Of a stretch of DNA of 58,085 nucleotides, positions 8,317 through 17,996 are shown one piece after another. Within the stretch, counting starts at the first letter, position 1. Every line of letters starts with the position of its first letter. Origin of the DNA: Paracoccus sp. (in: a-proteobacteria) (lineage in GTDB: Bacteria; Pseudomonadota; Alphaproteobacteria; Rhodobacterales; Rhodobacteraceae); contig NZ_JAUVVF010000019.1 of assembly GCF_030604785.1 (NCBI RefSeq), positions 1 through 58,085 on the forward strand, in the 5' to 3' direction. Below the pieces are notes generated by a model. The model did not search any database, was not told the DNA's origin, and was given only the letters and a program-made list of their open reading frames with translations. The translations under genes and the position numbers were made by a program.

Positions 8317-9054
8317 ATGAAACGCCTGATCGCCGCGCTGCTTCTGGCCGCGACCCCCGCCTCGGCTCTGGACCTCTCGGCCATGTCCGAGACCGAACGC
8401 GACGCCTTCGGCGAAGCCGTGCGCGCCTATCTGATGGAGAACCCGCAGGTCCTGGTCGAGGCGATCAACGTGCTCGAGGCGCGCCAGGCCGAGATGAGCG
8501 TCCAGAACGACCGCGCGCTGGTCGCCGCCAACCGCGCGGCGATCTTCGAGGACGGTCATAGCTGGGTCGGAGGCAATCCCGATGGCGACCTTACCGTGGT
8601 CGAATTCATCGATTATCGCTGCGGCGTCTGCCGCCAGGCCGCCGCCGACGTGATGGCCGCCGTCGAGCAGGATGGCAATACCCGGCTGATCCTGAAGGAA
8701 TTTCCGATCCTCGGGCAGGAAAGCGAGCTTGCCTCGCGCTTTGCCATCGCGGTCCACCAGATCGCGGGCGACGACGCCTATCTCGCCGCCCATGATGCGC
8801 TGATGGAGATGCGTGGCACGATCACCGTCGACAGCCTTGCCGCGCTGGCCGGCCGGATCGGGGTCGAGGCCGAGCCCGTGCTGAACCGCATGAACACCGA
8901 TCCGGTGACCGACGTGCTACGCGCCAACCGCCAGCTGGCCGAGACGATGGCGATCCAGGGCACGCCCACCTTCATCATCGGTGACGAGATGCTGCGCGGC
9001 CTGCCCCGCGCGGGCCTAGGCGCCACGATCCAGACGATCCGCCAGGATTCGTGA
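8317..9054 (+). CDS. DsbA/ScsC-like periplasmic thiol-disulfide oxidoreductase
   Basis: The 245-residue product starts with a signal peptide (cleavage after about residue 17, PASALDLS). A short helical segment rich in charged residues follows, as in the N-terminal dimerisation region of ScsC/Com1-type proteins (AYLMENPQVLVEAINVLEA). The thioredoxin fold has the redox motif CGVC in DYRCGVCRQA and the cis-proline in GTPTFIIGD. Such proteins oxidise or isomerise cysteines of exported proteins. The partner reductase or DsbB is not encoded nearby. GGGAAAAG precedes the ATG. Confidence 0.88.
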   Translation: MKRLIAALLLAATPASALDLSAMSETERDAFGEAVRAYLMENPQVLVEAINVLEARQAEMSVQNDRALVAANRAAIFEDGHSWVGGNPDGDLTVVEFIDYRCGVCRQAAADVMAAVEQDGNTRLILKEFPILGQESELASRFAIAVHQIAGDDAYLAAHDALMEMRGTITVDSLAALAGRIGVEAEPVLNRMNTDPVTDVLRANRQLAETMAIQGTPTFIIGDEMLRGLPRAGLGATIQTIRQDS

Positions 9055-9063
9055 CAGGCTTGG

Positions 9064-9086
9064 CGCGTCCGCGACCGGCGGGCGCG
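9064..9086. terminator. GC hairpin between convergent dsbA-like gene and betA
   Basis: CGCGTCCGC (9064-9072) and GCGGGCGCG (9078-9086) form a nine-pair stem with one G-U pair and a five-base loop. It fills the 39-base gap between two genes transcribed toward each other, so a bidirectional terminator is likely. No T run follows on either strand. Confidence 0.4.
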
Positions 9087-9093
9087 GACCGGC

Positions 9094-10761
9094 CTATTGC
9101 GCCGCCAGCGGCTGTTCGGGATCGGCCAGCGCGATCCGGCCCAGGATATGGTCGGCGGCCTTTTCGCCGGTCATGATCGAGGGCGCGTTCAGGTTGCCAT
9201 TGGTGATGCGCGGAAAGATCGAACTGTCCGCGACCCGCAGATTGTCCACACCGATCACGCGCAATTCGGGATCGACCACCGCCATCGGATCGGTCGCCGC
9301 GCCCATCCGCGCGCTGCCGCAGGGGTGATAGGCCGATTCCGCATGCTCGCGGATGAAGGCGTCGATCTGCTCGTCGGTCTGGACCCCGTCGCCGGGCTGG
9401 ATCTCGTCGCCGCGATATTCGGCAAAGGCAGGCTGGCCGAAGATCTTGCGGGTATGGCGCACGCAGGCCCGAAATTCGGCCCAGTCATCGGGATGGGACA
9501 TGTAGTTGAAGCGGATCTCGGGCGCAGCGGCGGGATCGCCCGAGGCCAGCCGGATCGTGCCGCGCGATTTCGACCGCATCGGGCCGACATGGGCCTGAAA
9601 GCCGTGCCCCTTGGCGGCCGCCTTGCCGTCATAGCGCACGGCCAGCGGCAGGAAATGATACTGGATGTCGGGATAATCCACCGCATCCGAGGACCGGATG
9701 AAGCCGCAGCTCTCGAACTGGTTCGAGGCGCCCAGGCCCGTCTTCTGCAGCAGCCACTCCACGCCCACCCGGCTTTTGCCCAGCAGGTTGTAATAGGTAT
9801 ACAGCGTCACCGGCTTCAGTGACTTGTACTGCATGTAGATTTCGAGGTGATCCTGAAGGTTCGCGCCCACGCCGGGCCGGCCGGCGACAGGCGTGATACC
9901 GTGCTGGCGCAGGTGATCGGCGGGACCGATCCCCGACAGCATCAGGATCTTGGGCGTGTTGATCGAACTGGCCGAGACGATCACCTCGCGGCGCGCCACG
10001 ACCGCCTGGACCTGCCCCCCGCGGTCAAGCTCGACCCCGATGGCGCGGCCATCGGCGATCAGCACGCGGCGGGCAAGGCCGCGCACGATCGTCAGAAGGC
10101 CGGTGCGCCTTGCGGGGCGCAGATAGGCATTGGCGGCGGACCAGCGGCGGCCCTTCCAGATCGTGGCCTCCATCGGGCCGAAGCCTTCCTGCTGCTCGCC
10201 GTTGTAATCGTCGGTGCGGGGCCAGCCGGCCTGCTGGCCGGCCTCGATGAAGGCGTTGAACAGCGGGTTCTTGCGCTTGCCGCGCGTGATGTGCAGCGGC
10301 CCGTCCGTCCCGCGCCAGGGCGAGGTCTGCGCCCCGGTCGGATCCCCGTGCCAGGTCTCCATCCGCTTGAAATAGGGCAGCACGCCAGCATAGTCCCAGC
10401 CGGTCGCACCCGTCTCGGCCCAATGGTCGAAATCGGCCGGATTGCCGCGCACGAAGACCATCCCGTTGATCGAGGACGACCCGCCCAGCACCTTGCCGCG
10501 CGGCGTGGCCAGACGGCGGCCGCCCAGATGGGGTTCGGGCTGGCTGGCGAAGCCCCAATCATAGCGGCTCATGTTCATCGGATAGGACAGCGCGCCCGGC
10601 ATCTGGATGAAGGGGCCGATATCGCTGCCGCCGAACTCGATCAGCGTGACGCTGCGGCCCGCCTCGGTCAGACGGTAGGCCAGGGCGCAGCCGGCGCTGC
10701 CTGCGCCGATGATGACGTAATCGGCGTCTCCGGCGGCCTTCGGCAGATCAATAGGGTGCAT
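9094..10761 (-). CDS. betA: Choline dehydrogenase
   Basis: This FAD-dependent GMC oxidoreductase oxidises choline to betaine aldehyde at the membrane. The 555-residue product has the dinucleotide-binding [16 protein letters not shown] near its start. It also has the GMC signature [16 protein letters not shown] and the catalytic His in [12 protein letters not shown]. The C-terminal substrate/FAD motif is [16 protein letters not shown] prefer the ATG at 10761, which has GGGAGG five bases upstream, over the ATG at 10782. The start then overlaps the end of betB by 14 bases, showing coupled expression with the next enzyme of the pathway. Confidence 0.96.
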   Translation of the reverse strand: MHPIDLPKAAGDADYVIIGAGSAGCALAYRLTEAGRSVTLIEFGGSDIGPFIQMPGALSYPMNMSRYDWGFASQPEPHLGGRRLATPRGKVLGGSSSINGMVFVRGNPADFDHWAETGATGWDYAGVLPYFKRMETWHGDPTGAQTSPWRGTDGPLHITRGKRKNPLFNAFIEAGQQAGWPRTDDYNGEQQEGFGPMEATIWKGRRWSAANAYLRPARRTGLLTIVRGLARRVLIADGRAIGVELDRGGQVQAVVARREVIVSASSINTPKILMLSGIGPADHLRQHGITPVAGRPGVGANLQDHLEIYMQYKSLKPVTLYTYYNLLGKSRVGVEWLLQKTGLGASNQFESCGFIRSSDAVDYPDIQYHFLPLAVRYDGKAAAKGHGFQAHVGPMRSKSRGTIRLASGDPAAAPEIRFNYMSHPDDWAEFRACVRHTRKIFGQPAFAEYRGDEIQPGDGVQTDEQIDAFIREHAESAYHPCGSARMGAATDPMAVVDPELRVIGVDNLRVADSSIFPRITNGNLNAPSIMTGEKAADHILGRIALADPEQPLAAQ

Positions 10762-12196
10762 CGACGCCTCCCATCCCGACATAGACGGATTTCAGTTGCG
10801 AATAATGCTCGATGGCGGCGGCGGAGTTCTCGCGGCCCAGGCCCGACAGCTTGACGCCGCCAAAGGGCATCTCGACCGGCGTCAGGTTGTAGGTGTTGAT
10901 CCAGCAGGTCCCTGCCTCGAGCTGCGCGATGACCCGATGCGCGCGGGTCAGGTCCTGCGTGAAGACCCCGGCGGCCAGGCCGAAGCCCGTCCTGTTGGCG
11001 CGCGCGATCACTTCGGTTTCGTCATGGAAGGTCAGCGCGGTCAGGACCGGGCCGAAGATCTCGTCGCTGGCGATGGCCATGTCGTCGCTGGCATCGGCAA
11101 GAACGGTGGGCGGGATGAACGCCCCCTCGCCCGGCCCGCCGCAGACCAGCCGCGCGCCGGCAGCGATGCCGCCCGCGATGGCCTCGCGGATCTTGGCGGC
11201 CTGCGCGGGATTGATGATCGGGCCGTGGTTGGTCGCAGGGTCCAGCGGATCGCCCATCCGGGCCTGCCGCACGCGTTCGGCCAGACGGTCGAGGAACGCA
11301 TCGCGGATGCCCTCTTGCAGGAAGACCCGCGTCCCGTTCGAGCAGATCTGCCCCGAGGAATAGAAATTCGCCAGGATCGCGGCACTGACGGCATGTTCCA
11401 GATTGGCGTCGTCGAAGACGATCAGCGGCGACTTGCCGCCCAGTTCCATCGTGACGTGACGCATCCCCTCGGCGGCGGCGGCATAGACGCGCCGCCCCGT
11501 GGGCACCGACCCGGTCAGCGAGACCTTGGCGACATTGGGGTCGGTGACCAGCGCCGCGCCGACCTCTCCGCGGCCCTGGACGACGTTGAAGATGCCGGGA
11601 GGCATACCGGCCTCGATGAAGATCTCTGCCAGTTTCAACGCGCCAAGGGGGGTTTCCTCGGAAGGCTTGAAGACCATCGCATTGCCCATGACCAGGGCGG
11701 GCGCGGCCTTCCAGCAGGCGATCTGGCTGGGATAGTTCCAGGCCCCGATCCCCGCGCAGACGCCAAGAGGTTCGCGCCGCGTATAGGCCCAGTCCTGGCC
11801 CAGGGGGATCATCTGCCCGGTCAGCGTCGCGGCAAGGCCCGCGAAGTATTCCAGCGCCGCCGCACCCGAAGGCCAGTCGGCCACCAGCGTCTCCTGCAGG
11901 GGCTTGCCGGTATCCAGCGTCTCGAGCCGCGCGAGTTCATCGTTGCGTTCAAGGATGATCGCCGCAGCACGGGCCAGAACCCGGCCCCTTTCCACCGGGG
12001 CCAGCGCAGCCCAGGCGGGCTGGGCGGCGCGCGCGGCGGCGCAGGCCGTGGCCACTTGCGCGGCGCTGGCCTCGCGCAGTTCGGCGATGGGCTGGCCGGT
12101 GAAGGGATAGCGCACCGTCAGCGCCGCGCCCTCGCCCTCGACGAACTGGCCGTCGATGAACAGGCTGGCTGCGGGCTGGGCTTGGGGATGGCTCAT
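10748..12196 (-). CDS. betB: Betaine aldehyde dehydrogenase
   Basis: This NAD(P)-dependent aldehyde dehydrogenase completes glycine betaine synthesis by oxidising betaine aldehyde. Its 482 residues carry the Rossmann-type NAD-binding region ([17 protein letters not shown]), the catalytic Glu in MELGGKSPL and the nucleophilic Cys in [11 protein letters not shown]. Length and motifs match BetB rather than a general aldehyde dehydrogenase, and its place between betI and betA settles the call. It starts with ATGA overlapping the betI stop. Confidence 0.95.
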   Translation of the reverse strand: MSHPQAQPAASLFIDGQFVEGEGAALTVRYPFTGQPIAELREASAAQVATACAAARAAQPAWAALAPVERGRVLARAAAIILERNDELARLETLDTGKPLQETLVADWPSGAAALEYFAGLAATLTGQMIPLGQDWAYTRREPLGVCAGIGAWNYPSQIACWKAAPALVMGNAMVFKPSEETPLGALKLAEIFIEAGMPPGIFNVVQGRGEVGAALVTDPNVAKVSLTGSVPTGRRVYAAAAEGMRHVTMELGGKSPLIVFDDANLEHAVSAAILANFYSSGQICSNGTRVFLQEGIRDAFLDRLAERVRQARMGDPLDPATNHGPIINPAQAAKIREAIAGGIAAGARLVCGGPGEGAFIPPTVLADASDDMAIASDEIFGPVLTALTFHDETEVIARANRTGFGLAAGVFTQDLTRAHRVIAQLEAGTCWINTYNLTPVEMPFGGVKLSGLGRENSAAAIEHYSQLKSVYVGMGGVDAPY

Positions 12197-12759
12197 GCGA
12201 GGGCCTCGTTCAGATAGGTTTCGATGACCGCCTGCGCGGCGGCGGCGTCGGTCGGGCCGGGCGTCAGGACCGCGCGCAGATAGACGCCGTCGATCAGCGC
12301 GCCGAGCGTGTCCGCCACCCGGCCGGGGTCATCCGTCAGCCCCCTCAGCGCCACCAGCAGATTCGAGCGCAGGCGCCGGTGATAGACCCGCAGCAGGCGT
12401 GCGGCTTCGGGGCTGGTCAGCGCCAGCGCGTAGAAATTCAGCCAGGCGCTGACCGTCTCGCGCTGAAAGTTCACGGGCGCGAAGCTGGCATGGATGATCG
12501 CGTCCAGCCGGCCGCGCGTGCCGCGCCCGGGCAGCGCCTCTCGCACGGTGGTCACATAGACGCGCAGGATGTATCGCATCGCGGCCAGAAACATCTGGTC
12601 CTTGGATCCGAAGTAGTGATGCGCCAGCGCAGGCGACATGCCCGCCCGCCGCGCGATCTGGGCGACGGTGACGTCCAGCGACCCCGCGCGGCCCACCTCG
12701 AAGATGGTGGCGTTGATCAGCGCGGCTTTTCGGATAGGCTCGGCCCCAAGTTTCGGCAT
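12193..12759 (-). CDS. betI: TetR-family repressor of choline genes
   Basis: BetI is a choline-responsive TetR-type repressor. The 188-residue product has an N-terminal helix-turn-helix ([24 protein letters not shown]) and a BetI-type ligand domain, with DLV-less C-terminus [18 protein letters not shown]. It is the first gene of betI-betB-betA and faces choXWV across an 84-base gap containing an inverted repeat, so it probably controls both directions. The frame starts at an ATG at 12759. Confidence 0.93.
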   Translation of the reverse strand: MPKLGAEPIRKAALINATIFEVGRAGSLDVTVAQIARRAGMSPALAHHYFGSKDQMFLAAMRYILRVYVTTVREALPGRGTRGRLDAIIHASFAPVNFQRETVSAWLNFYALALTSPEAARLLRVYHRRLRSNLLVALRGLTDDPGRVADTLGALIDGVYLRAVLTPGPTDAAAAQAVIETYLNEALA

Positions 12760-12811
12760 ATCGTCCAGCGCTCATGTTTTTTGTTGCCTTGTCGGAACCA
12801 TGTAGCGTTAA

Positions 12812-12827
12812 TTGATCAACCAATCAA
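12812..12827. promoter_or_regulatory. Putative BetI operator
   Basis: TTGAT (12812-12816) and ATCAA (12823-12827) form an inverted repeat around CAACCA. The first arm is itself part of the palindrome TTGATCAA. It lies midway between the divergent betI and choX starts. BetI operators are AT-rich TTGA/TCAA repeats, and this is one of few AT-rich patches here. Confidence 0.5.
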
Positions 12828-12843
12828 GAACAGGGAGCCATCC

Positions 12844-13785
12844 ATGACGTATCGCCGCATCGCCCCAACCCTCGCCGCCCTTGCCCTGCTGGCCCAACCG
12901 ACGATCGCGCTGGCCGACGACCATTGCAGCCGGGTCGTGTTCTCGGATGTCGGCTGGTCGGACATCACCGCGACGACGGCTTTGGCCACGACCGTTCTGG
13001 AGGCCCTGGGCTATCAGACCGAGACGCGAATCCTCTCGGTTCCGGTGACCTACACGGCGCTGTCGACGGGCGATGTGGACGTGTTCCTGGGCAACTGGAT
13101 GCCCACGATGGAGGCCGACATCGCCCCCTATGCCGAAGCCGGCACCGTCGACACCGTCCGCACCAACCTGACCGGGGCGAAATACACGCTGGCCACGAAC
13201 CGCGCGGGCGCCGATCTGGGGATCACCGATTTCGCCTCGATCGCGGAACACAAGGACGCGCTGGAAGGCCGCATCTACGGGATCGAACCGGGCAATGACG
13301 GCAACCGCCTGCTGCTTGAGATGATCGCGACGGACCAGTTCGGCCTCGGCACGTTCGAGGTGGTGGAATCCAGCGAACAGGGCATGCTGGCGCAGGTCCA
13401 GCGGGCCAGCAATGCGGGCCGCCCCGTCGTGTTCCTGGGCTGGGAGCCCCATCCGATGAACGCGCAGTTCGACATGACCTATCTGACCGGCGGCGACGAC
13501 ATCTTCGGCCCCGATCTGGGCGGCGCCGAGGTCCGCACCAACACCCGCGCGGGCTATGTCGAGGATTGCCCCAATGTCGGCCGTTTCCTGCAGAACCTCG
13601 AATTCACGCTGGAGATGGAGAACGAGGTGATGGGCATGATCCTCAATGACGGGCAGGACCCCTCGGCCGCGGCGCGCGCCTGGCTGGCGGCCAATCCCGA
13701 GGCCGCGCTGCCGTGGCTGGAGGGCGTGACCACCATCGAGGGCAACATGGCCGACGCCGCCCTGACCGAGGCGCTGGCCGGATAA
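12844..13785 (+). CDS. choX: Choline ABC transporter, substrate-binding protein
   Basis: This 313-residue periplasmic protein belongs to the glycine-betaine/choline-binding OpuAC family. A signal peptide ends near ALADDHC. Features of the family are VVFSDVGWSDITATTALATTV at the start and the aromatic-rich segment NWMPTMEADI, which forms part of the quaternary-ammonium cage; FLGWEPHPMNAQFDM is also typical. In Sinorhizobium the equivalent ChoX is choline-specific, and its position opposite betI supports the same substrate here. GGGAG precedes the ATG. A strong hairpin separates it from choW. Confidence 0.92.
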   Translation: MTYRRIAPTLAALALLAQPTIALADDHCSRVVFSDVGWSDITATTALATTVLEALGYQTETRILSVPVTYTALSTGDVDVFLGNWMPTMEADIAPYAEAGTVDTVRTNLTGAKYTLATNRAGADLGITDFASIAEHKDALEGRIYGIEPGNDGNRLLLEMIATDQFGLGTFEVVESSEQGMLAQVQRASNAGRPVVFLGWEPHPMNAQFDMTYLTGGDDIFGPDLGGAEVRTNTRAGYVEDCPNVGRFLQNLEFTLEMENEVMGMILNDGQDPSAAARAWLAANPEAALPWLEGVTTIEGNMADAALTEALAG

Positions 13786-13786
13786 G

Positions 13787-13824
13787 GCCCGCCGCCCGGC
13801 GCGCCAAAGGGGCGTCGGGCGGGC
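13787..13824 (+). promoter_or_regulatory. Intercistronic hairpin between choX and choW
   Basis: GCCCGCC (13787-13793) pairs with GGCGGGC (13818-13824), with further GC pairing inside. It starts right after the choX stop and lacks a T run. Such hairpins usually stabilise the upstream mRNA or partly stop transcription so that the binding protein outnumbers the permease. Confidence 0.5.
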
Positions 13825-13843
13825 TGCAAGCAAGGACGCGCGC

Positions 13844-14701
13844 ATGGATTTCCTGGACCCGCCTCTGGGCTGGATCACCGACAACAAGATCCCCGTCGGC
13901 CGGACGGCGCGTTCGGCCTTTGACTGGCTGAACGCGAATGGCGCGGCGGTCTTCGATGCGATCTCGAACGCGATGAACGCGCTGATCGCGGGCGTCCTGG
14001 CCGCGCTTCAGGCGCCTCATCCGCTGGTCTTCACCGCGCTGGCCATGGCGCTGACCTACGGGCTGCAGCGCCGGATCGCGCCGGTCCTGTTGGTCGGGGC
14101 GGGGCTGTTGTTCATCCTCAACCAGGGCTACTGGACCGAGACGCTGCAATCGCTGACGCTGGTCCTGTCGGCCTGCATCGTCTGCATGGCGATCGGCGTG
14201 CCGATCGGCATCGCCGCCGCGCACCGGCCCCGGCTTTATGCCTGGATGCGGCCGGTGCTAGACCTGATGCAGACGCTGCCGACCTTCGTCTATCTGATCC
14301 CGGCCATCGTCTTTTTCGGCATCGGCATGGTGCCCGGCCTTCTGGCCACGGTGATCTTCGTGCTGCCCGCCCCGATCCGGCTGACGCAGCTGGGCATCGC
14401 CTCGACCCCGCCCGCGCTGATCGAGGCCGCGACCGCCTTCGGCGCGACCCGCCGTCAGCTTCTGTGGAAGGTCGAGCTGCCAAGCGCCCTGCCCCAGATC
14501 ATGGCCGGGCTGAACCAGACGATCATGCTGTCGCTGTCGATGGTGGTGATCGCGGCGCTGGTCGGCGCCTCGGGGCTTGGCGTGCCGGTCGTGCGCGCGC
14601 TGAACAGCGTGAACACCGCGCTCGGCTTCGAGGCCGGGTTCGTCATCGTCGTCGTGGCGATCCTTCTGGACAGGATGCTGCGCATGGAGAACCGCAAATG
14701 A
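13844..14701 (+). CDS. choW: Choline ABC transporter, permease
   Basis: This 285-residue inner-membrane subunit has the ProW/OpuAB fold with about six to seven membrane segments, such as VFTALAMALTYGLQRRIAPVL and TFVYLIPAIVFFGIGMVPGL. The EAA loop that docks onto the ATPase reads EAATAFGATRRQLLWKVELP. AAGGA precedes the ATG. Its stop overlaps the start of choV by ATGA, so permease and ATPase are coupled. Confidence 0.92.
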   Translation: MDFLDPPLGWITDNKIPVGRTARSAFDWLNANGAAVFDAISNAMNALIAGVLAALQAPHPLVFTALAMALTYGLQRRIAPVLLVGAGLLFILNQGYWTETLQSLTLVLSACIVCMAIGVPIGIAAAHRPRLYAWMRPVLDLMQTLPTFVYLIPAIVFFGIGMVPGLLATVIFVLPAPIRLTQLGIASTPPALIEAATAFGATRRQLLWKVELPSALPQIMAGLNQTIMLSLSMVVIAALVGASGLGVPVVRALNSVNTALGFEAGFVIVVVAILLDRMLRMENRK

Positions 14702-15708
14702 GCCGCATCGCCGTCGAGTTCGACCGCGTGAACATCGTCTTCGGCGATCATCCCGAACGCGCCCTGCCCCTGATGGACGAGGGGCTGGACCGCGGCCCGA
14801 TCAAGGCCGAGACCGGGCAGGTCCTCGGCGTGCACGATTGCAGCCTGACCGTGGCCGAGGGCGAGATCCTTGTCCTGATGGGTCTGTCAGGTTCGGGCAA
14901 ATCCACGCTGCTGCGGGCGGTGAATGCGCTGAACCCGGTCTGCCGGGGCGAGGTGCGGCTGCGCGTGGGCGACGAGATGGTCAGCGTGACCGCCGCCCGC
15001 CGCCGCGCCCTGCGCGAGATCCGGCTGCGTCAGGTGGCGATGGTCTTTCAGCAATTCGGCCTGCTGCCTTGGCGCAGCGTGCGCGACAATGTGGGGCTGG
15101 GGCTTGAACTGGCGGGCGTTGCCGCGGCGGAACGGCGGGCGGTGGTGGACCGGCATCTGGCGGTCGTCAACCTGACCGACTGGGCCGACCGCAAGGTGGG
15201 CGATCTGTCGGGGGGCATGCAGCAGCGCGTGGGTCTTGCCCGTGCCTTTGCGACCGAGGCGCCGATCCTCTTGATGGACGAGCCCTTCAGCGCGCTGGAC
15301 CCGCTGATCCGCGCCCGCCTGCAGGACGAATTGCTGGAGCTTCAGGCGCGGACCAAGCGCACGATCATCTTTGTCAGCCACGATCTGGACGAGGCCTTCA
15401 AGCTGGGCAACCGCATCGCCCTGATGGAGGGCGGGCGCATCGTGCAGGTCGGCACGGCGCGCCAGATCATCGCCGCGCCGGTGAACGGCTACGTGGCGGA
15501 TTTCGTGGCTCACATGAACCCCTTGGGCGTGCTGACCGCCGAGGATGTCGCCGAAGAGGGCGCGCTTGCCGACGGACAGAGCCTGCCCCGCGACCTGCCC
15601 CTGCGCGAGGTGATGCGCCATCTGGCCGAACGCCCCGCGCTCGCGCTGGAAGGCGGCGGCGTGGTGCGGCGCGAAGCGGTTCTGGCCCGGCTGGCCGGGC
15701 GGGGATGA
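14698..15708 (+). CDS. choV: Choline ABC transporter, ATP-binding protein
   Basis: This 336-residue ATPase powers choline import. It shows Walker A in GLSGSGKSTLLRAVNAL, the Q-loop in VAMVFQQFGLLPWRSV, the signature LSGGMQQRVGLARA, Walker B in ILLMDEPFSALD and the switch His in IIFVSHDLDEA. An N-terminal stretch of about 45 residues before the first strand (FGDHPERALPLMDEGLDRG) is typical of ChoV. The product ends about 100 residues after the core, without an obvious CBS pair. Its end is seven bases from the convergent kpsM-like gene. Confidence 0.92.
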   Translation: MSRIAVEFDRVNIVFGDHPERALPLMDEGLDRGPIKAETGQVLGVHDCSLTVAEGEILVLMGLSGSGKSTLLRAVNALNPVCRGEVRLRVGDEMVSVTAARRRALREIRLRQVAMVFQQFGLLPWRSVRDNVGLGLELAGVAAAERRAVVDRHLAVVNLTDWADRKVGDLSGGMQQRVGLARAFATEAPILLMDEPFSALDPLIRARLQDELLELQARTKRTIIFVSHDLDEAFKLGNRIALMEGGRIVQVGTARQIIAAPVNGYVADFVAHMNPLGVLTAEDVAEEGALADGQSLPRDLPLREVMRHLAERPALALEGGGVVRREAVLARLAGRG

Positions 15709-15715
15709 TCCCCGC

Positions 15716-16591
15716 TCAGGCCTGCTGCAGGTCGCGGTGATAGCGCAGCAGCAGCGCCAGCCCAAGCGCGAACAGCCCGAGCCCCAGACCGAACACATAG
15801 GCATAGCTGACGTAATCGCCGTTGTAGTTGGGATAGAAGGCCTTGCGCATCTGGCCGACGACATGAACCAGCGGGTTCCACCACAGCCAGTCGCGATAGG
15901 GCTGCGGGATCGTGTCGAACAGGAAGAAGATGCAGGACACCAGGAACAGCGGCCGCATCAGGATGCTCCAGACCGATTGCCACCAGGTGAAGGCCTCGAA
16001 GAGGAAGCAGTTCATCACCCCCACCGCCGAGGCGATCAGGATCGTCATCGCGAAGGCCAGCGCGATCTGCAGGATCTGCGGATCGGTCCGCGTGTCCAGC
16101 ATCAGCACGATGCCCGTGAAGATCAGCACCGCCACCACCGCCTGGGTGATGGTGTTGAACAGGATGCGCGCGATCAGCGCGTCCATGAACGTCACCGCCG
16201 GATAGGTCAGCAGCGACTTGGAATAGCGGATCGACCCCGCGACCTTGTTCGACAGGTCCAGATAGGCCATGAACGGCACCACCCCCGTCGCGTAGAAGAT
16301 CGCGAAATTGGTCCCGAGCGGGGGCGCCCGGAACCCGACCGAGAAGATCAGCGTCAAGAGGACAATCCCGCCCACCGGTTCGGCGATCGCCCAGAGATAA
16401 CCGCCCGCCGACCGACCGTGGCTGGTCGCCATCTCGCGCAGCATCAACGCCCCGATCGACCGCAGCGACGCAAAGCGGCGGTGCTTGCGCACGTCCTGAA
16501 GCGGCCCCTTCGCACCCTGCCCGCCCTTGCGCTGCGGCAGGGGCGCTGCCGGGCGCTGCGCGTCGGTCTGGGGTGCGGAGAGATCTGACAT
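15716..16591 (-). CDS. ABC-2 type polysaccharide exporter, permease (KpsM-like)
   Basis: The 291-residue inner-membrane protein begins with about 45 cytoplasmic, Pro/Gln-rich residues. ABC-2 transporter segments follow, for example AVVAVLIFTGIVLMLDT, FLVSCIFFLFDTIPQPYR and FGLGLGLFALGLALLLRYH. The block GGYLWAIAEPVGGIVLLTL and the conserved WNPLVHVVGQMRKAFYPNY are typical of KpsM/CtrC, which export capsular polysaccharide to the periplasm. The ATG at 16591 gives the normal length; longer frames run into repetitive Ala/Gly sequence antisense to the next gene. It is divergent from its partner genes. Confidence 0.87.
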   Translation of the reverse strand: MSDLSAPQTDAQRPAAPLPQRKGGQGAKGPLQDVRKHRRFASLRSIGALMLREMATSHGRSAGGYLWAIAEPVGGIVLLTLIFSVGFRAPPLGTNFAIFYATGVVPFMAYLDLSNKVAGSIRYSKSLLTYPAVTFMDALIARILFNTITQAVVAVLIFTGIVLMLDTRTDPQILQIALAFAMTILIASAVGVMNCFLFEAFTWWQSVWSILMRPLFLVSCIFFLFDTIPQPYRDWLWWNPLVHVVGQMRKAFYPNYNGDYVSYAYVFGLGLGLFALGLALLLRYHRDLQQA

Positions 16592-16721
16592 CGCGGCATG
16601 CTCCGGGCTTCTCCGGCTCACGTTCCTTTGCCCGGGCCGGGCGGGGAACGCGCTGGAACTGTCCATCGGGCTTATGTATGAGGGCCGGGCAGAGATCAAC
16701 AAGCCAAGGCGGCCCAAGCGC

Positions 16722-17996
16722 ATGTCGGTTCCCTCGAACAGCCCCGCACAGGTCGCGCCCCCGGCCCAGCAGCCCGCATCCTCGCAGCCGCAACCTGCAG
16801 CTTCGCAACCGGCCGCCGCGAAGCCCGCAGCCGCGAAGCCCGGCGCGCCCAAGGGCGGCCCCGGCAAGCAGCCGATCCGGCCGCCCGCCAGCCCCGCCTC
16901 GATGAAGCCCCGTCATTACGGGCTGGCGATCAGCTTTGCGCTGGCCGTGATCCTGCCGCTGCTGGTCAGCGCATGGTATCTGCATTTCCGCGCGGCCGAT
17001 CAGTACGCTTCCTATGTCGGCTTCTCGGTCCGCAGCGAAAGCGCGCCGGGCGCCTCGGACATCCTTGGGGGGCTGGGCTCTCTGGTCGGGGTGACGAGCA
17101 GTTCGACCAGCGATACCGACATCCTCTACAAGTTCATCCAGAGCCGCGATCTGGTCGAGCGGGTGAATGCCCGCATCGACCTGCGCGAGGTCTGGTCGAA
17201 GGCGCCCGACGATCCGGTCTTCCGCTTCCGCGGCGGCCAGAGCCTCGAGGATCTGTCGCGCGAATGGGACCGCAAGGTCCGCATCCATTTCGACACCGGC
17301 ATGATCGACCTGCGGATCCTGGCCTTCACCCCCGAAGATGCCCAGGCCATCGCGAAGGCCATCCTCGACGAGGGCGGCATCCTCATCAACGAACTGAACG
17401 ACGTCGCGCGCGAGGATGCGCTGCGCTATGCCCGCCAGGAACTGGACCGCGCCGAATCCCGCCTGCGCGAGGCGCGCACCCAGATGACCGAGTTCCGCAA
17501 CCGCTATCAGCTGGTCGATCCGGCAGCGGATGTGCAGGGGCAGGTCGGCGTGGTCAGCTCACTTCAGCAGCAGCTTGCCGAACAGCTTGTCGCGCTTGGC
17601 CTCTTGCGCGCGAATGCCCAGGACAACGACCCGCGCATCGCCCAGACCGAATTGCGCATCTCGGTGATCCGCGAACAGATCGAGGCCGAGCGGCTGAAGA
17701 TCGGCAGCGTCAACGGCGAACGCGCCCTGTCCGATCTGGTCGGTGAATTCGAGACCCTCGCCGTCGAACGTCAATTCGCGGAAACCAGCTACACGACGGC
17801 ACTGGCCAGCTACGAGGCCGCCCGCGCCGAGGCCGCCCGCCAGTCCCGCTATCTGGCGCCCTATATCCGCCCCACTCTGGCGCAGGACGCCGAATTCCCC
17901 GAACGCGGCACTTTGCTGGCGATGATCTTCGGGTTCCTCTCGCTGATCTGGATCATCGGCACGCTGGTCTTCTACAGCCTGCGCGACCGGCGATGA
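16722..17996 (+). CDS. Capsule polysaccharide export inner-membrane protein (KpsE-like)
   Basis: This 424-residue polysaccharide co-polymerase type protein spans the periplasm. The first 60 residues are low-complexity Pro/Ala/Gln/Lys. A membrane helix follows (LAISFALAVILPLLVSAWYL), then a Wzz-like domain and a long coiled coil (about residues 215-370, rich in ARQELDRAESRLREARTQM). A second helix lies at the C-terminus (LLAMIFGFLSLIWIIGTLVF). KpsE links the ABC exporter to the outer-membrane channel. The start at 16722 is a judgement; an in-frame ATG at 16674 is possible. It overlaps the ATPase gene by ATGA. Confidence 0.87.
   Translation: MSVPSNSPAQVAPPAQQPASSQPQPAASQPAAAKPAAAKPGAPKGGPGKQPIRPPASPASMKPRHYGLAISFALAVILPLLVSAWYLHFRAADQYASYVGFSVRSESAPGASDILGGLGSLVGVTSSSTSDTDILYKFIQSRDLVERVNARIDLREVWSKAPDDPVFRFRGGQSLEDLSREWDRKVRIHFDTGMIDLRILAFTPEDAQAIAKAILDEGGILINELNDVAREDALRYARQELDRAESRLREARTQMTEFRNRYQLVDPAADVQGQVGVVSSLQQQLAEQLVALGLLRANAQDNDPRIAQTELRISVIREQIEAERLKIGSVNGERALSDLVGEFETLAVERQFAETSYTTALASYEAARAEAARQSRYLAPYIRPTLAQDAEFPERGTLLAMIFGFLSLIWIIGTLVFYSLRDRR

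Noticed and set aside
5993..8320. Long antisense frame across amiC and the aminotransferase
   Set aside because: It is Arg/Pro-rich low-complexity sequence with no motif; both sense genes are intact.
15716..16867. A longer start for the KpsM-like protein at 16867
   Set aside because: The added 92 residues are Ala/Gly/Cys-rich, cross the divergent promoter and lie antisense to the kpsE coding start.
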